A program made the position numbers and the translations under genes. DNA of 53,738 nt from Streptomyces fumigatiscleroticus. GTDB lineage: Bacteria > Actinomycetota > Actinomycetes > Streptomycetales > Streptomycetaceae. A model generated the notes under the pieces. The model was given only the letters and a program-made list of their open reading frames with translations. It was not told the DNA's origin and made no database searches. The DNA lies in the NCBI RefSeq assembly GCF_014647975.1, contig NZ_BMQF01000032.1:1-53738 (forward strand), read 5' to 3'. Below are positions 30,508 to 37,759 of this stretch, piece after piece. Every line of letters begins with the position of its first letter. The first letter of the stretch is position 1.

Positions 30508-31320
30508 ATGCAGTCCGACGACAAGTCCATCAACGGTCAGCCCATCAACGGTCAGGACCACCCGAGCTTCCTCGACCTGCTCAACCAGACGCCCCCGCCG
30601 CCCGACGCGAAGGACTGGCCCCGCCCGAAGCGCTTCGCCGGGCTGCGCGAGGCATGGGACGCGTCCTGGGAGCAGGGCGGCTTCCTGTACGAGCGGTGGG
30701 AGGAACTGTTCCAGGCCCGGCGCCTGGGCTGGCACGAGATGGCCAACTGGATCAAGGCGGTGCTCAGCCTCGCCGGTGTCTGCGCGGTCGTCGTCCTGCT
30801 GGACGCCGCCGGCGACATCGTCAGCGCCGTGCTGCACCGCCTGTCCGCCACCCGCACCGTGATCGAGCCGCCCGGAGTCGACACCACCAGCGGCCTGTGG
30901 GGCGTGATCGACAACCCGGTCCGCTCCTACATCGGGCAGCACAGCGCCGGCCTCCCCGTCCCCGGCTCCGCCGTCTACGCCTTCTGGCAGCTCACCGGGC
31001 TGATCGGCCTCATCGGAGGATTCGCCGGCAGCACCGGAGCGCGCATCCTCTGGACCGGGTGGGGCCTCTCCGGCGTCGCCATGGTGTGGTCCGCCACGCC
31101 CGACGGCAGCCGCACCGTCGCCACCGGCATCGCCGCCCTCATGTGGGCCCTCGCGAGCATCGTCGCCCTGCGCGGCCTGAGCCTGCGCCCGGTCATCAAC
31201 AACCTGACCCCCGCTGCGCCGCAGGTCAACGTCTACCCCGCGTTCCACTTCCCGCCGCAGCCCGCGCCCGAGCACGACGACCTGGACGACGAACCCGACA
31301 ACGTCCACCAGCTGCGCTGA
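30508..31320 (+). CDS. Membrane protein of the transfer operon (270 aa)
   Basis: Soluble N-terminus (~1-85), then hydrophobic segments at ~86-112, ~150-172, ~176-195 and ~200-222, and an acidic tail. The first codons contain a duplicated SINGQ/PINGQ (a 14-base direct repeat). The four-helix topology suits a spread (Spd) protein that acts with the translocase at septa; this is inference from topology and position. Confidence 0.65.
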   Translation: MQSDDKSINGQPINGQDHPSFLDLLNQTPPPPDAKDWPRPKRFAGLREAWDASWEQGGFLYERWEELFQARRLGWHEMANWIKAVLSLAGVCAVVVLLDAAGDIVSAVLHRLSATRTVIEPPGVDTTSGLWGVIDNPVRSYIGQHSAGLPVPGSAVYAFWQLTGLIGLIGGFAGSTGARILWTGWGLSGVAMVWSATPDGSRTVATGIAALMWALASIVALRGLSLRPVINNLTPAAPQVNVYPAFHFPPQPAPEHDDLDDEPDNVHQLR

Positions 31321-31370
31321 CTTCGCGCCCCCCGTCCCGCACCACCACCACGAGCACCGAAGGGAATCTG

Positions 31371-31625
31371 ATGAAGCCGCAGCTGGAGGAGACCGAGTTC
31401 TGGGTCGGCACCTTCCACGGGAGCCACGACGGCCTGCCCGCCAAGGTCACCGCGACCCGCGACGACACCCGCGACGAGCCGTACGCGTGGACGTGCACGT
31501 GCGGCGCCTCCCGCTCCTTCCCGACCGAGCACGACGTGTGGCCCACCGCCTGGCGGCACACCCACCCGACCCGCTTCGACCGGCTGCGGTCGTGGGCCAC
31601 CCGCCGCTTCCGCACCGCCCGCTGA
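31371..31625 (+). CDS. Small protein with CxC motif (84 aa)
   Basis: AGGGAA precedes the ATG. Central YAWTCTCGASRSFPT, then WPTAWRHTHPTRFDRL; cysteines and histidines could form a single metal site. Unknown function. Confidence 0.55.
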   Translation: MKPQLEETEFWVGTFHGSHDGLPAKVTATRDDTRDEPYAWTCTCGASRSFPTEHDVWPTAWRHTHPTRFDRLRSWATRRFRTAR

Positions 31626-31643
31626 CCTGACGCCCTGCCTGGC

Positions 31644-31675
31644 CCTCGCCCGCCCCGCTCTGGGGCCGGGCGAGG
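31644..31675 (+). terminator. Intra-operon hairpin
   Basis: CCTCGCCCG pairs with CGGGCGAGG; inner CCCC/GGGG adds stability. Confidence 0.6.
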
Positions 31676-31773
31676 ACCGGACAGGCCGCCCGGCCGCACG
31701 TGGCACCCCGTCGACACCAGCACGCCGTCGACGGGGCGCAGCGCTGTCCACCGACCCGTTGGAGGAACCGCTC

Positions 31774-31881
31774 GTGCTCATTCCCCGCCCGCGCCGCCGG
31801 ATCGGCCGGCCCCGCCCGCAGCGTCCCGGCCCCCGCTACCCGCACCGCCCCAACCGGCTGCCCGGCGCCTGGAGCAGGTGA
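31774..31881 (+). CDS. Arg/Pro-rich micropeptide (35 aa)
   Basis: GTG with GGAGG eight bases upstream. Product VLIPRPRRRIGRPRPQRPGP, continuing to a terminal WSR; 11 or more arginines. The stop overlaps the start of the next gene (TGATG), so it may act mainly as a coupling leader. Composition alone could reflect GC-rich DNA, so confidence is modest. Confidence 0.45.
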   Translation: MLIPRPRRRIGRPRPQRPGPRYPHRPNRLPGAWSR

Positions 31882-32345
31882 TGCCGCGCCCGAGGAAGAA
31901 GCGCCGCCGCCCCGAGGTGACCCGGGTGCCGCGCAGTGACGCGGCGCTACCCGAGTACGACCGCAGCACGGTGCCCGAAGGCTTGGTCACCAGGCGGCAG
32001 TTACGGGAGATGGGGCTGAGCCCCGGCGACAACGAGGGCCCGGTCGCGATCCTGCGTTGCAGGCTGTGCGCGACCCGCCCGCAGTGGTCCTGCCGTCATC
32101 CCACCCGCGGCTACCTGCTCCGCGTCGACCTGGCCAAGCCCAAACGAACGCCGACGCTCGCTCAGGAGTGGGCGCTCGATCGGGCGATGGCAGCGCGGCA
32201 GACCTGTGGCCAGTGCGGGAGGCGTTTTTACATCTGCCTCTCGAAGAAGCTCGGCTGCTGCCTGGAGTGCTTCGACGGTACGCCCGTCGACCCCAGCAGC
32301 CTGATGACCCTCCCGGCCCCGGCCGTTCACCGGCTGGCCGCGTGA
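31881..32345 (+). CDS. RRQRL-motif-like zinc-binding protein (154 aa)
   Basis: Very basic start (MPRPRKKRRRPEV), then TRRQLREMGLSPGDNEGPVA, the pattern of RRQRL-motif zinc proteins found in actinobacterial mobile elements. Two cysteine clusters follow: CRLCATRPQWSC and CGQCGRRFYIC with CCLEC. Likely a zinc-stabilised nucleic-acid-binding protein. The start overlaps the upstream micropeptide stop. Confidence 0.7.
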   Translation: MPRPRKKRRRPEVTRVPRSDAALPEYDRSTVPEGLVTRRQLREMGLSPGDNEGPVAILRCRLCATRPQWSCRHPTRGYLLRVDLAKPKRTPTLAQEWALDRAMAARQTCGQCGRRFYICLSKKLGCCLECFDGTPVDPSSLMTLPAPAVHRLAA

Positions 32346-32349
32346 GCCA

Positions 32350-32382
32350 GCCCCGTCCCGACCGTCCAGGCCGGGACGGGGC
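32350..32382 (+). terminator. Intra-operon hairpin
   Basis: GCCCCGTCCCG pairs with CGGGACGGGGC; a second GGGCGGCCG/CCGGCCGCCC stem follows at ~32394-32427. Confidence 0.65.
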
Positions 32383-32462
32383 CCGCACAACCGGGCGGCC
32401 GCAGCACCGGCAAAGGCCGGCCGCCCGCTCCCTCACCCCTTCGAGTTCAGGAGAGATCCAGC

Positions 32463-32972
32463 ATGCAGCATCGTCCCGCCGTCTTCGCAGCCCTTCTCGG
32501 ACTGACCCGCGCCGGGAGCGCGATCGGCGATTTTTGGGTCCAGTCGGATTTCTGTGCCCGCGTGAAGGGCGCCTCCGACGACCACCCGGTCACCTACGTC
32601 GACCCGGCCACCGAGGAGAAGACGACCCACGGCACGGCCGACGGCCGCAAGGCGTGCCTCCAGCACTGCCTGGCCTACACGGCCACGCAGGCGATCGTCG
32701 CCGGGGCCGGGGCCCGCGCGCTCGGTATCCGGGTCCACCCGGCGGCCGCCGCGGCCGCGCTCGCCATCTCCTTCACGACCCACTACGCCGCGGACCGACG
32801 CGTCCCGGGCAAGGGCCTGCTGGAGAGGATCGCCACCAAGACCGGCAAGGGTGGCTTCTACAAGCTCGCCGACTTCGGCATGAACGGCGCCTTCCACCTC
32901 GACTCCGCCTGGCACCACGGCTGGGAGACGGTCGCGGCCGTGGTCGCCACCACCAAGGCGACCACCCGATGA
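32463..32972 (+). CDS. DUF3307-like membrane protein (169 aa)
   Basis: The pattern GDFWVQSDFCARVKG near residue 22, CLQHCLAYTATQAI (~70) and AISFTTHYAADRR (~105) matches the D-x2-x-Q-x-D / H / H-x3-DR spacing of DUF3307 membrane proteins. Hydrophobic helices are at ~70-100 and a final WHHGWETVAAVVAT. The start has GGAGAG upstream. It overlaps the next gene by ATGA. Function of the family is unknown. Confidence 0.65.
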   Translation: MQHRPAVFAALLGLTRAGSAIGDFWVQSDFCARVKGASDDHPVTYVDPATEEKTTHGTADGRKACLQHCLAYTATQAIVAGAGARALGIRVHPAAAAAALAISFTTHYAADRRVPGKGLLERIATKTGKGGFYKLADFGMNGAFHLDSAWHHGWETVAAVVATTKATTR

Positions 32973-33319
32973 CCGGCCGTTCCCGCACGCGCCTGGACCG
33001 GGTGCGTGCCTCGGTCGGCATCGCCCAGCTCGCCCTCCAGCAGGTTCAGGACGACCTGAGCGCCGACGACGTCGACGCCCGCGAGCTCGCCGCGATCCTG
33101 CGCGAGCTCCAGGAGGACGTCGACGTCCCCGGCGGTCTCTTCCCGATGCTCGCGCAGGTGGTCAGCACCGCAGCGCGCCGGGCGGAGCAGATCGAGCCGG
33201 ACCGCGACGGTGACGCCTCCTGCCCGCTGCACGAGGCCGCCGCCCTGATCACCGACAACGCCGGGCAGCGCCTGAACTGGGCTGCCCGTTCCCTCGACCC
33301 GCAAGGAGACGTCGAATGA
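32969..33319 (+). CDS. Helical hypothetical protein (116 aa)
   Basis: ATGA overlaps at both ends, so it is coupled to the DUF3307-like gene and to the kinase gene. Helical and acidic: VGIAQLALQQVQDDLSADDV, LAAILRELQEDVDVPG. No recognised domain. Confidence 0.6.
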   Translation: MTGRSRTRLDRVRASVGIAQLALQQVQDDLSADDVDARELAAILRELQEDVDVPGGLFPMLAQVVSTAARRAEQIEPDRDGDASCPLHEAAALITDNAGQRLNWAARSLDPQGDVE

Positions 33320-34281
33320 CCTCGGTGCTGTACCCGGACCTGCCGGAGAACGGGCTGATCGTGCTGATCGGCGCCTCCGGAGCGGGCAAGTCGACGCTGG
33401 CCCGCACCTGGCCGGCCTCTCAGGTTCTCTCGCTCGATGGTCTGCGGGGCGTGGTCGGTGACGACCCGGGTCGGCAGGACGTCACGGCTGATGCCGCCGA
33501 CGTTCTCAAGCTGATCCTGGAGCGCCGGATGGCCCGGAAGCTCAACACGGTGATCGACGCGACTAATTGCGAGCAGTCCGTGCGGGTGGAGCTGGTGATG
33601 GCCGCCAAGCGGCACGGCATGCCGACCGTCGCGGTCGTCGTCGCCACGCCGCTGGCCGTCTGCCTGGAGCGGCAGGGCCCGCGGCCGGACAATCGGCGCG
33701 TGCCCGAGGACGTCGTCCGCGCTCAGCACCAGGCCATGGTCCACTCCCACCAGCGGCTCGCTGCCGAAGGGTTCAACACCATCGTGTTCGCCGACGCCCT
33801 GTACCGGCTGGAGCCGTTCCTGAAGCGGCTCTCGCAGGCCCGGGAGGCCGAACTTGGGCGCGACGGCAGCACCGGCTTGGGCGATCTGCTGCTGGTCCGC
33901 CGCTTCTTCGGCCCGGAGATCCTGCCGCTGTGGCGGTGGCGGCCGGGCTCGGACCTGGTGACTGGCCGGGACCGCGTCGCGGAGATCCGCCTCGGGCAGC
34001 AGTACCTCACCCTGGCGTACCGCGACGACGTCGACGGCGAAGGAGACTTCGGCTTCGACGTCCTGTTGCCCTGCCCCTTCGATGCGGAGTGCGTCGGCCA
34101 GGCGTGGGCGCCGGTCTACTCGGTCACCGACCTGTACAAGGCGCTGACCGGAGCCATGGACAACGACCCGGACATCATCTGCACCGTCCACGGAGACGGT
34201 GACGGTGACGGCGTCGACCAGGACGACGACCCCGAGGGCCGCGCCGACCTGGAAGCGCAGTACGCCGACGCGGTCGCGTGA
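33316..34281 (+). CDS. Polynucleotide-kinase-like P-loop protein (321 aa)
   Basis: Residues ~14-175 form an AAA_33/Pnk-type kinase: Walker A GASGAGKST (19-27), LDGLRGVVGDDPGRQDVT, and a conserved NTVIDATN followed by the lid segment VVVATPLAVCLERQGPRPDN. These positions match 5'-polynucleotide kinases of bacterial Pnkp type. The C-terminal half (~190-321) is an extra domain ending in an acidic DGDGDGDGVDQDDD run. It may repair or prepare DNA ends during transfer, but an RNA or small-molecule substrate is equally possible. Confidence 0.75.
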   Translation: MTSVLYPDLPENGLIVLIGASGAGKSTLARTWPASQVLSLDGLRGVVGDDPGRQDVTADAADVLKLILERRMARKLNTVIDATNCEQSVRVELVMAAKRHGMPTVAVVVATPLAVCLERQGPRPDNRRVPEDVVRAQHQAMVHSHQRLAAEGFNTIVFADALYRLEPFLKRLSQAREAELGRDGSTGLGDLLLVRRFFGPEILPLWRWRPGSDLVTGRDRVAEIRLGQQYLTLAYRDDVDGEGDFGFDVLLPCPFDAECVGQAWAPVYSVTDLYKALTGAMDNDPDIICTVHGDGDGDGVDQDDDPEGRADLEAQYADAVA

Positions 34282-34478
34282 GCCGCGCCGCCGACGGCCC
34301 GCACCCGCACCCGCTCACCCCGGCCGAACTCCCGGCCGGGGATGAGTGGTGGCACGGCTGCCCGGACTGCCACCTGCCGATCCAGGGCGGGACCGCCGGC
34401 TTCGCCGCGCACCGCCGCACCGTCCACACCAGCTCCGGTGATCCCCGGCACCGGATCACGATCCACCTGGAGTTCTGA
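34278..34478 (+). CDS. Small C2H2-like protein (66 aa)
   Basis: GTG overlapping the kinase stop. CPDCHLPIQGGTAGFAAHRR, then TVH gives C-x2-C-x(n)-H-x4-H, a single C2H2-like zinc finger. Possible DNA or RNA binding. Confidence 0.6.
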   Translation: MSRAADGPHPHPLTPAELPAGDEWWHGCPDCHLPIQGGTAGFAAHRRTVHTSSGDPRHRITIHLEF

Positions 34479-34510
34479 CCCGCCCTCCCCGGCGTGACGG
34501 ACGCTCCGTG

Positions 34511-34548
34511 CCGCCCCGGCCCTCCCTGCTCGACGGAGGCCGGGGCGG
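34511..34548 (+). terminator. Intra-operon hairpin
   Basis: CCGCCCCGGCC pairs with GGCCGGGGCGG across a 16-base loop. Confidence 0.65.
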
Positions 34549-34592
34549 TCGCGGTGGTCCCTCACCACCGAGCACGAGAGGAGCTGGACGTC

Positions 34593-34895
34593 ATGCACCT
34601 GCGGATCTACGAGGTCGACGTCCCGATACACGACACCAACCACCCCGACCGGCACGGCGTGCACGTCTTCACCGGCGTCGCCGACTCCCCCGCCGCTGCC
34701 CTGCGCCGCGCCCACGAGGTGTACGACGCCGCGCTCGCCGCACACACGGCCGGACTCGAGATCCCCGGCAAACAGCCGGACAGCTGGGGAGCGCGCGGGC
34801 TTCGGCCCGGCTGGCAGATGGAGTGGCCCGCCGCGAAGGCCGGCCTCTGGCACAACCCCGTCAGCTGGACGACCCGCAGCGACTTCGCGCTGTAG
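34593..34895 (+). CDS. Hypothetical protein (100 aa)
   Basis: GAGAGGAG precedes the ATG. Residues ~1-30 form strands (MHLRIYEVDVPIHDTNHPDR, HVFTGV), followed by a helix AALRRAHEVYDAALAAHTAG and a tryptophan-rich tail. Unknown function. Confidence 0.6.
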   Translation: MHLRIYEVDVPIHDTNHPDRHGVHVFTGVADSPAAALRRAHEVYDAALAAHTAGLEIPGKQPDSWGARGLRPGWQMEWPAAKAGLWHNPVSWTTRSDFAL

Positions 34896-34901
34896 CTCCG
34901 C

Positions 34902-34946
34902 CCCGGGACAGCCGCTCTGCTTGGCGGCTTCGTCGGCTGCCCCGGG
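34902..34946 (+). terminator. Intra-operon hairpin
   Basis: CCCGGGACAGCCG pairs with CGGCTGCCCCGGG with one mismatch. It lies between the 100-aa gene and the GGDEF gene. Confidence 0.55.
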
Positions 34947-34985
34947 CCCATCCATCCCGCACGAGACGAGACGGAGAACCCAAGT

Positions 34986-35663
34986 ATGTCGTCCCTCCTG
35001 CGCGTTCAGGGCCGGATCGGCCAGCGCACCCTCTTACTGACGACCGCCGCCGTGCCGTTGACCGGCTGGGCAGTCCACGCGGTCACGCTGCACCGGCAGC
35101 TCGCCGCCACCCGCCGCGACCCGCTGACCGGACTGCTGCGCCGCGACTCCTACACCGCCCGCGCCCGCCGGCTCCTGGCCCGCCACGGCGACGACACGGC
35201 CGTGGTCATCGTCGACCAGGACCACTTCAAGGACGTGAACGACGACTTCGGGCACCCGGCCGGGGACGCCGTCCTCACGGCGACCGCCGCCCGGCTCACC
35301 GCGTGGGCGGGCCCCCGCGCGTCCGTCGGCCGCCTCGGAGGCGATGAGTTCGCCGTCGTCGTCCAGGTGCCCGCCGCGAGCCTGGAGCAGCGCCTCGCGC
35401 AGCTGGTCCGGATGCTGCGCACCCCGGTCGTCCTCGAGGACGGCCGCACCGTCGACGTCGCCGCCTCGGTCGGCGCCGCGACCCCGCGCACGGTCGGCTC
35501 CCGCGACCTGACCGTCCTGCAGCGGGCCGCCGACGCGGCCCTGTACGACGGCAAGCACTCGGGCCGCGCCGCCGTCGCCTCGCCCGCGCACACCACGGTG
35601 CCGTCCATCAACGGCCGCCGCGCCGGGCGCCCCGGCACCGCGGTATGGGGGCGAGCCGCATGA
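34986..35663 (+). CDS. GGDEF-domain protein (putative diguanylate cyclase)
   Basis: 225 aa. One hydrophobic N-terminal segment (~15-36), then the GGDEF domain: RDPLTGLLRRD (44-54), DQDHFKDVNDDFGHPAGD (77-94) and an intact GGDEF at 118-122 with RLGGDEFAVV. Metal, substrate and active-site residues are all present, so cyclic di-GMP synthesis is plausible. In Streptomyces c-di-GMP holds BldD on DNA and blocks sporulation. A conjugative plasmid making it could keep hosts in vegetative growth (inference). It overlaps the ASCH gene by ATGA. Confidence 0.9.
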   Translation: MSSLLRVQGRIGQRTLLLTTAAVPLTGWAVHAVTLHRQLAATRRDPLTGLLRRDSYTARARRLLARHGDDTAVVIVDQDHFKDVNDDFGHPAGDAVLTATAARLTAWAGPRASVGRLGGDEFAVVVQVPAASLEQRLAQLVRMLRTPVVLEDGRTVDVAASVGAATPRTVGSRDLTVLQRAADAALYDGKHSGRAAVASPAHTTVPSINGRRAGRPGTAVWGRAA

Positions 35664-36103
35664 GCGTGATCACTCTCCCCGAAGGCGACTGGATCCGCGG
35701 CATCACCATCCGCCAGCCGTGGGCCACGTGCATCCTCGCGGGCAAGAACCCGGAGAACAGGCCGGTGCACTGGCCGTGGGAGGGCTGGGTCCTCATCCAC
35801 GCCGGGAAGACGAAGCCGGAGCCCGCCGTGCTGCGCGACCCGCTGGTCGCCACCGCGATCCGCGGCCGCGAACTGCACCTGGGTGCGGTCATCGGCGTCG
35901 CCCGCCTCACCGGCTGCCACCCCGATCAGGGACCCGAGAAGTGCGCCAGCCCCTGGGCGGAGCGCGGCGCGCACCACCTGGTCCTCGACGACGTCCAGGA
36001 GCTCGCCCTGCCCGTGCCCGCCACGGGCGCGCTCCCGGCCTGGAAGCCGAAGCCGGACCTGGTGGCGCAGGTGTTCCAGCAGCTGCCCGACTTCCGGCTG
36101 TGA
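35660..36103 (+). CDS. ASCH-domain protein (147 aa)
   Basis: Residues ~13-60 read RGITIRQPWATCILAGKNPE, then RPVHWPWEGWVLIHAGKTK; this is the ASCH pattern (PWA, G-K-x-x-E-R, W/Y-G-x-x-x-I-H). ASCH domains form PUA-like folds that bind RNA or act on nucleosides. Coupled to the GGDEF gene upstream and the CxxC gene downstream by overlapping stops and starts. Confidence 0.8.
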   Translation: MSVITLPEGDWIRGITIRQPWATCILAGKNPENRPVHWPWEGWVLIHAGKTKPEPAVLRDPLVATAIRGRELHLGAVIGVARLTGCHPDQGPEKCASPWAERGAHHLVLDDVQELALPVPATGALPAWKPKPDLVAQVFQQLPDFRL

Positions 36104-36390
36104 CCCGCACGGGACGCAAGAAGGAGAAGGCGCCCTTCGAGCCGGGCCTGATCCCGGCTCCCGGCGAGCTTCTCGTCTGGCGCGACGGCCAGCACTTCGA
36201 CCGCTGGCAGGACCTCTCCTGCACGCTGTGCGGCCAGCCCACGCCCATGCGCTCCCACTCCGGCGAGCCCGTGCACAAGGCATGCGCGGAGGGCTGGATC
36301 ACCGCCAACCCCGTTGAGGCCCGCCTCGGGCGGTTCGCCTCCGACCTCGCGCCGAAGCCCAAGTCCAAGGGCCAAGGCGACCACGCCTGA
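36100..36390 (+). CDS. Small CxxC protein (96 aa)
   Basis: GTG overlapping the ASCH stop. A basic start, LIPAPGELLVWRDG, then SCTLCGQPTPMRSHSGEPVH with a later KACAEGW: a possible four-ligand zinc site. Basic lysine-rich tail. Confidence 0.6.
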   Translation: MTRTGRKKEKAPFEPGLIPAPGELLVWRDGQHFDRWQDLSCTLCGQPTPMRSHSGEPVHKACAEGWITANPVEARLGRFASDLAPKPKSKGQGDHA

Positions 36391-36410
36391 CCTCCACCTG
36401 GAGGACCTCC

Positions 36411-36614
36411 ATGAGCAGCACCGACCGCGACGTCGACCACGCCCTCGCCTACCCCGAGCCGCCGGCCTCCCCGCTCTGGCACCGCCACGGCGCGAAGGCC
36501 CGCCCGCTCACCCCCGAACAGCAGCGGCGCAACCGCGAGCTGCTGGACATCGCACAGCGCACCACCCGACCCCGCACCCCTCGCCCCACCGAGACCCTGG
36601 CGGAGGCCAACTGA
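36411..36614 (+). CDS. Hypothetical protein (67 aa)
   Basis: GGAGGACCTCC precedes the ATG. Contains PLWHRHGAKARPLTPEQQRR, then a helix RELLDIAQRTT. The stop overlaps the next start (TGATG). Confidence 0.55.
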   Translation: MSSTDRDVDHALAYPEPPASPLWHRHGAKARPLTPEQQRRNRELLDIAQRTTRPRTPRPTETLAEAN

Positions 36615-37096
36615 TGGACACCAAGCACTGCGTCATCGACGGCTGGGTCGACGGCAGGCCCGCGCCCGGCCCGCGCGGCACCGCGACGTTCGACCTGGTC
36701 GTCCGACCCGCCAACCCGGACGCCGTCGCCGAAGACGCCCCCGACACGGTCGTCACCTGCACCAGCGGCGACCCCCGCATCACGCACGAGCTGCTGAACG
36801 GCATACAGCCCGGCGACCTGCTGCGCGTCACCGGCACCATGGTCCAGCCGCCGGCACCCGGCGAGCCCGCCCGGCTCACCGTCGACGCCCTGGAGGTCCT
36901 GGACACCGGACTCATCCCGGTCCTGCGGGACATGGTGATGGACCGCTACGGCGACTACTGCGTCACCTTCGACGCCGACCGCGAGAAGGTGCCCGTCTTC
37001 ACCAGGCTCGGGCAGTGGGTCGGCGAGGCGGACAACCCCGACGCCATCGCGACCCTCATCGACATCCACGAGCGCGTGAACGGCGGTGACGCCTGA
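36614..37096 (+). CDS. Putative OB-fold protein (160 aa)
   Basis: Residues ~5-105 alternate strands compatible with an OB fold (DGRPAPGPRGTATFDLVVRP, GDLLRVTGTMVQPPAPGEPA, RLTVDALEVLD), as in single-strand-binding proteins. The C-terminal part is acidic and helical. Binding single-stranded DNA during transfer would fit the operon but is not shown by the sequence. Confidence 0.55.
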   Translation: MDTKHCVIDGWVDGRPAPGPRGTATFDLVVRPANPDAVAEDAPDTVVTCTSGDPRITHELLNGIQPGDLLRVTGTMVQPPAPGEPARLTVDALEVLDTGLIPVLRDMVMDRYGDYCVTFDADREKVPVFTRLGQWVGEADNPDAIATLIDIHERVNGGDA

Positions 37097-37278
37097 TGGC
37101 CACCACCAGCACGCAGGCCCGCACGGTCCTGGAGCGGTTCCCCGCCGGAGGACCCCGCGGCTCCTGGCCGGCCGAAGAGTACGCCGCCGCCCAACGCGCC
37201 CAGGGCACCAACGCTCAGGTCGTCATGGACCTGCGCACCGACCAGTTCCTCGTGGTCACCGACACCACCACCCAGTAA
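37096..37278 (+). CDS. Hypothetical protein (60 aa)
   Basis: ATG overlapping the previous stop. A helix (FPAGGPRGSWPAEEYAAAQR) and a C-terminal strand (AQVVMDLRTDQFLVVTDTTT). Unknown function; last intact gene before the disrupted RapZ-like gene. Confidence 0.55.
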   Translation: MATTSTQARTVLERFPAGGPRGSWPAEEYAAAQRAQGTNAQVVMDLRTDQFLVVTDTTTQ

Positions 37279-37286
37279 CACCGCCC

Positions 37287-37330
37287 CGGAGCGCCGCGCC
37301 CCGCCCTTCCCGGCCGGGCGCGGCGCTCCG
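37287..37330 (+). terminator. Intra-operon hairpin
   Basis: A perfect 15-bp stem CGGAGCGCCGCGCCC with its complement, 14-base loop. It lies just before the disrupted gene. Confidence 0.7.
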
Positions 37331-37367
37331 CACGTTTCCGCCCATCACCACCGAGCAGGAGGCACCC

Positions 37368-37657
37368 TTGCACCCGATCCGTCTGATCTCGTTCGGCTAC
37401 CTGCACCTGCCCACCGGCCCAGACGGCTCCCCCGTCCCGCCCGCCGCCGACCGGATCGAAGACGTCCGCGCCCGGCTCCGCGACCCGGCCGCCGCCCGCG
37501 ACATCCTCGACCTCGACGGCCTCAACCCCCGCGTCCAGGACGTCGTCCTGAACACCCCCGGCGCCCGCGAGCTGCTCGCCAACCTCGCCGACTACGCCGA
37601 CCTGCCCGCCGGCCCCCGCCGCATCGCCATCGGATGCGCAGGCGGCAGGCACAGAGT
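37368..37657 (+). pseudogene. 5' part of a RapZ C-terminal-domain-like gene
   Basis: TTG 37368 behind AGGAGG. The product reads IRLISFGYLHLPTGPDGSPV, then DVRARLRDPAA, and ends in the RapZ signature RIAIGCAGGRHRVV. Homology stops there: the frame runs on to 37715 through unrelated sequence that belongs to the inserted element. The missing second half is at 43043-43418. Stand-alone RapZ C-domain proteins occur in actinobacterial mobile elements; in RapZ this domain binds RNA or metabolites. Confidence 0.85.
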
Positions 37658-37759
37658 CGTTGACCGGACTACGGAAGGACTCGCCGGGCGGGTGCGCATC
37701 CCTCGCTTGGTCTAGTCGGTAGACGTTGCGTATCCCGACGACGAAGGAGCGCAACGGAG

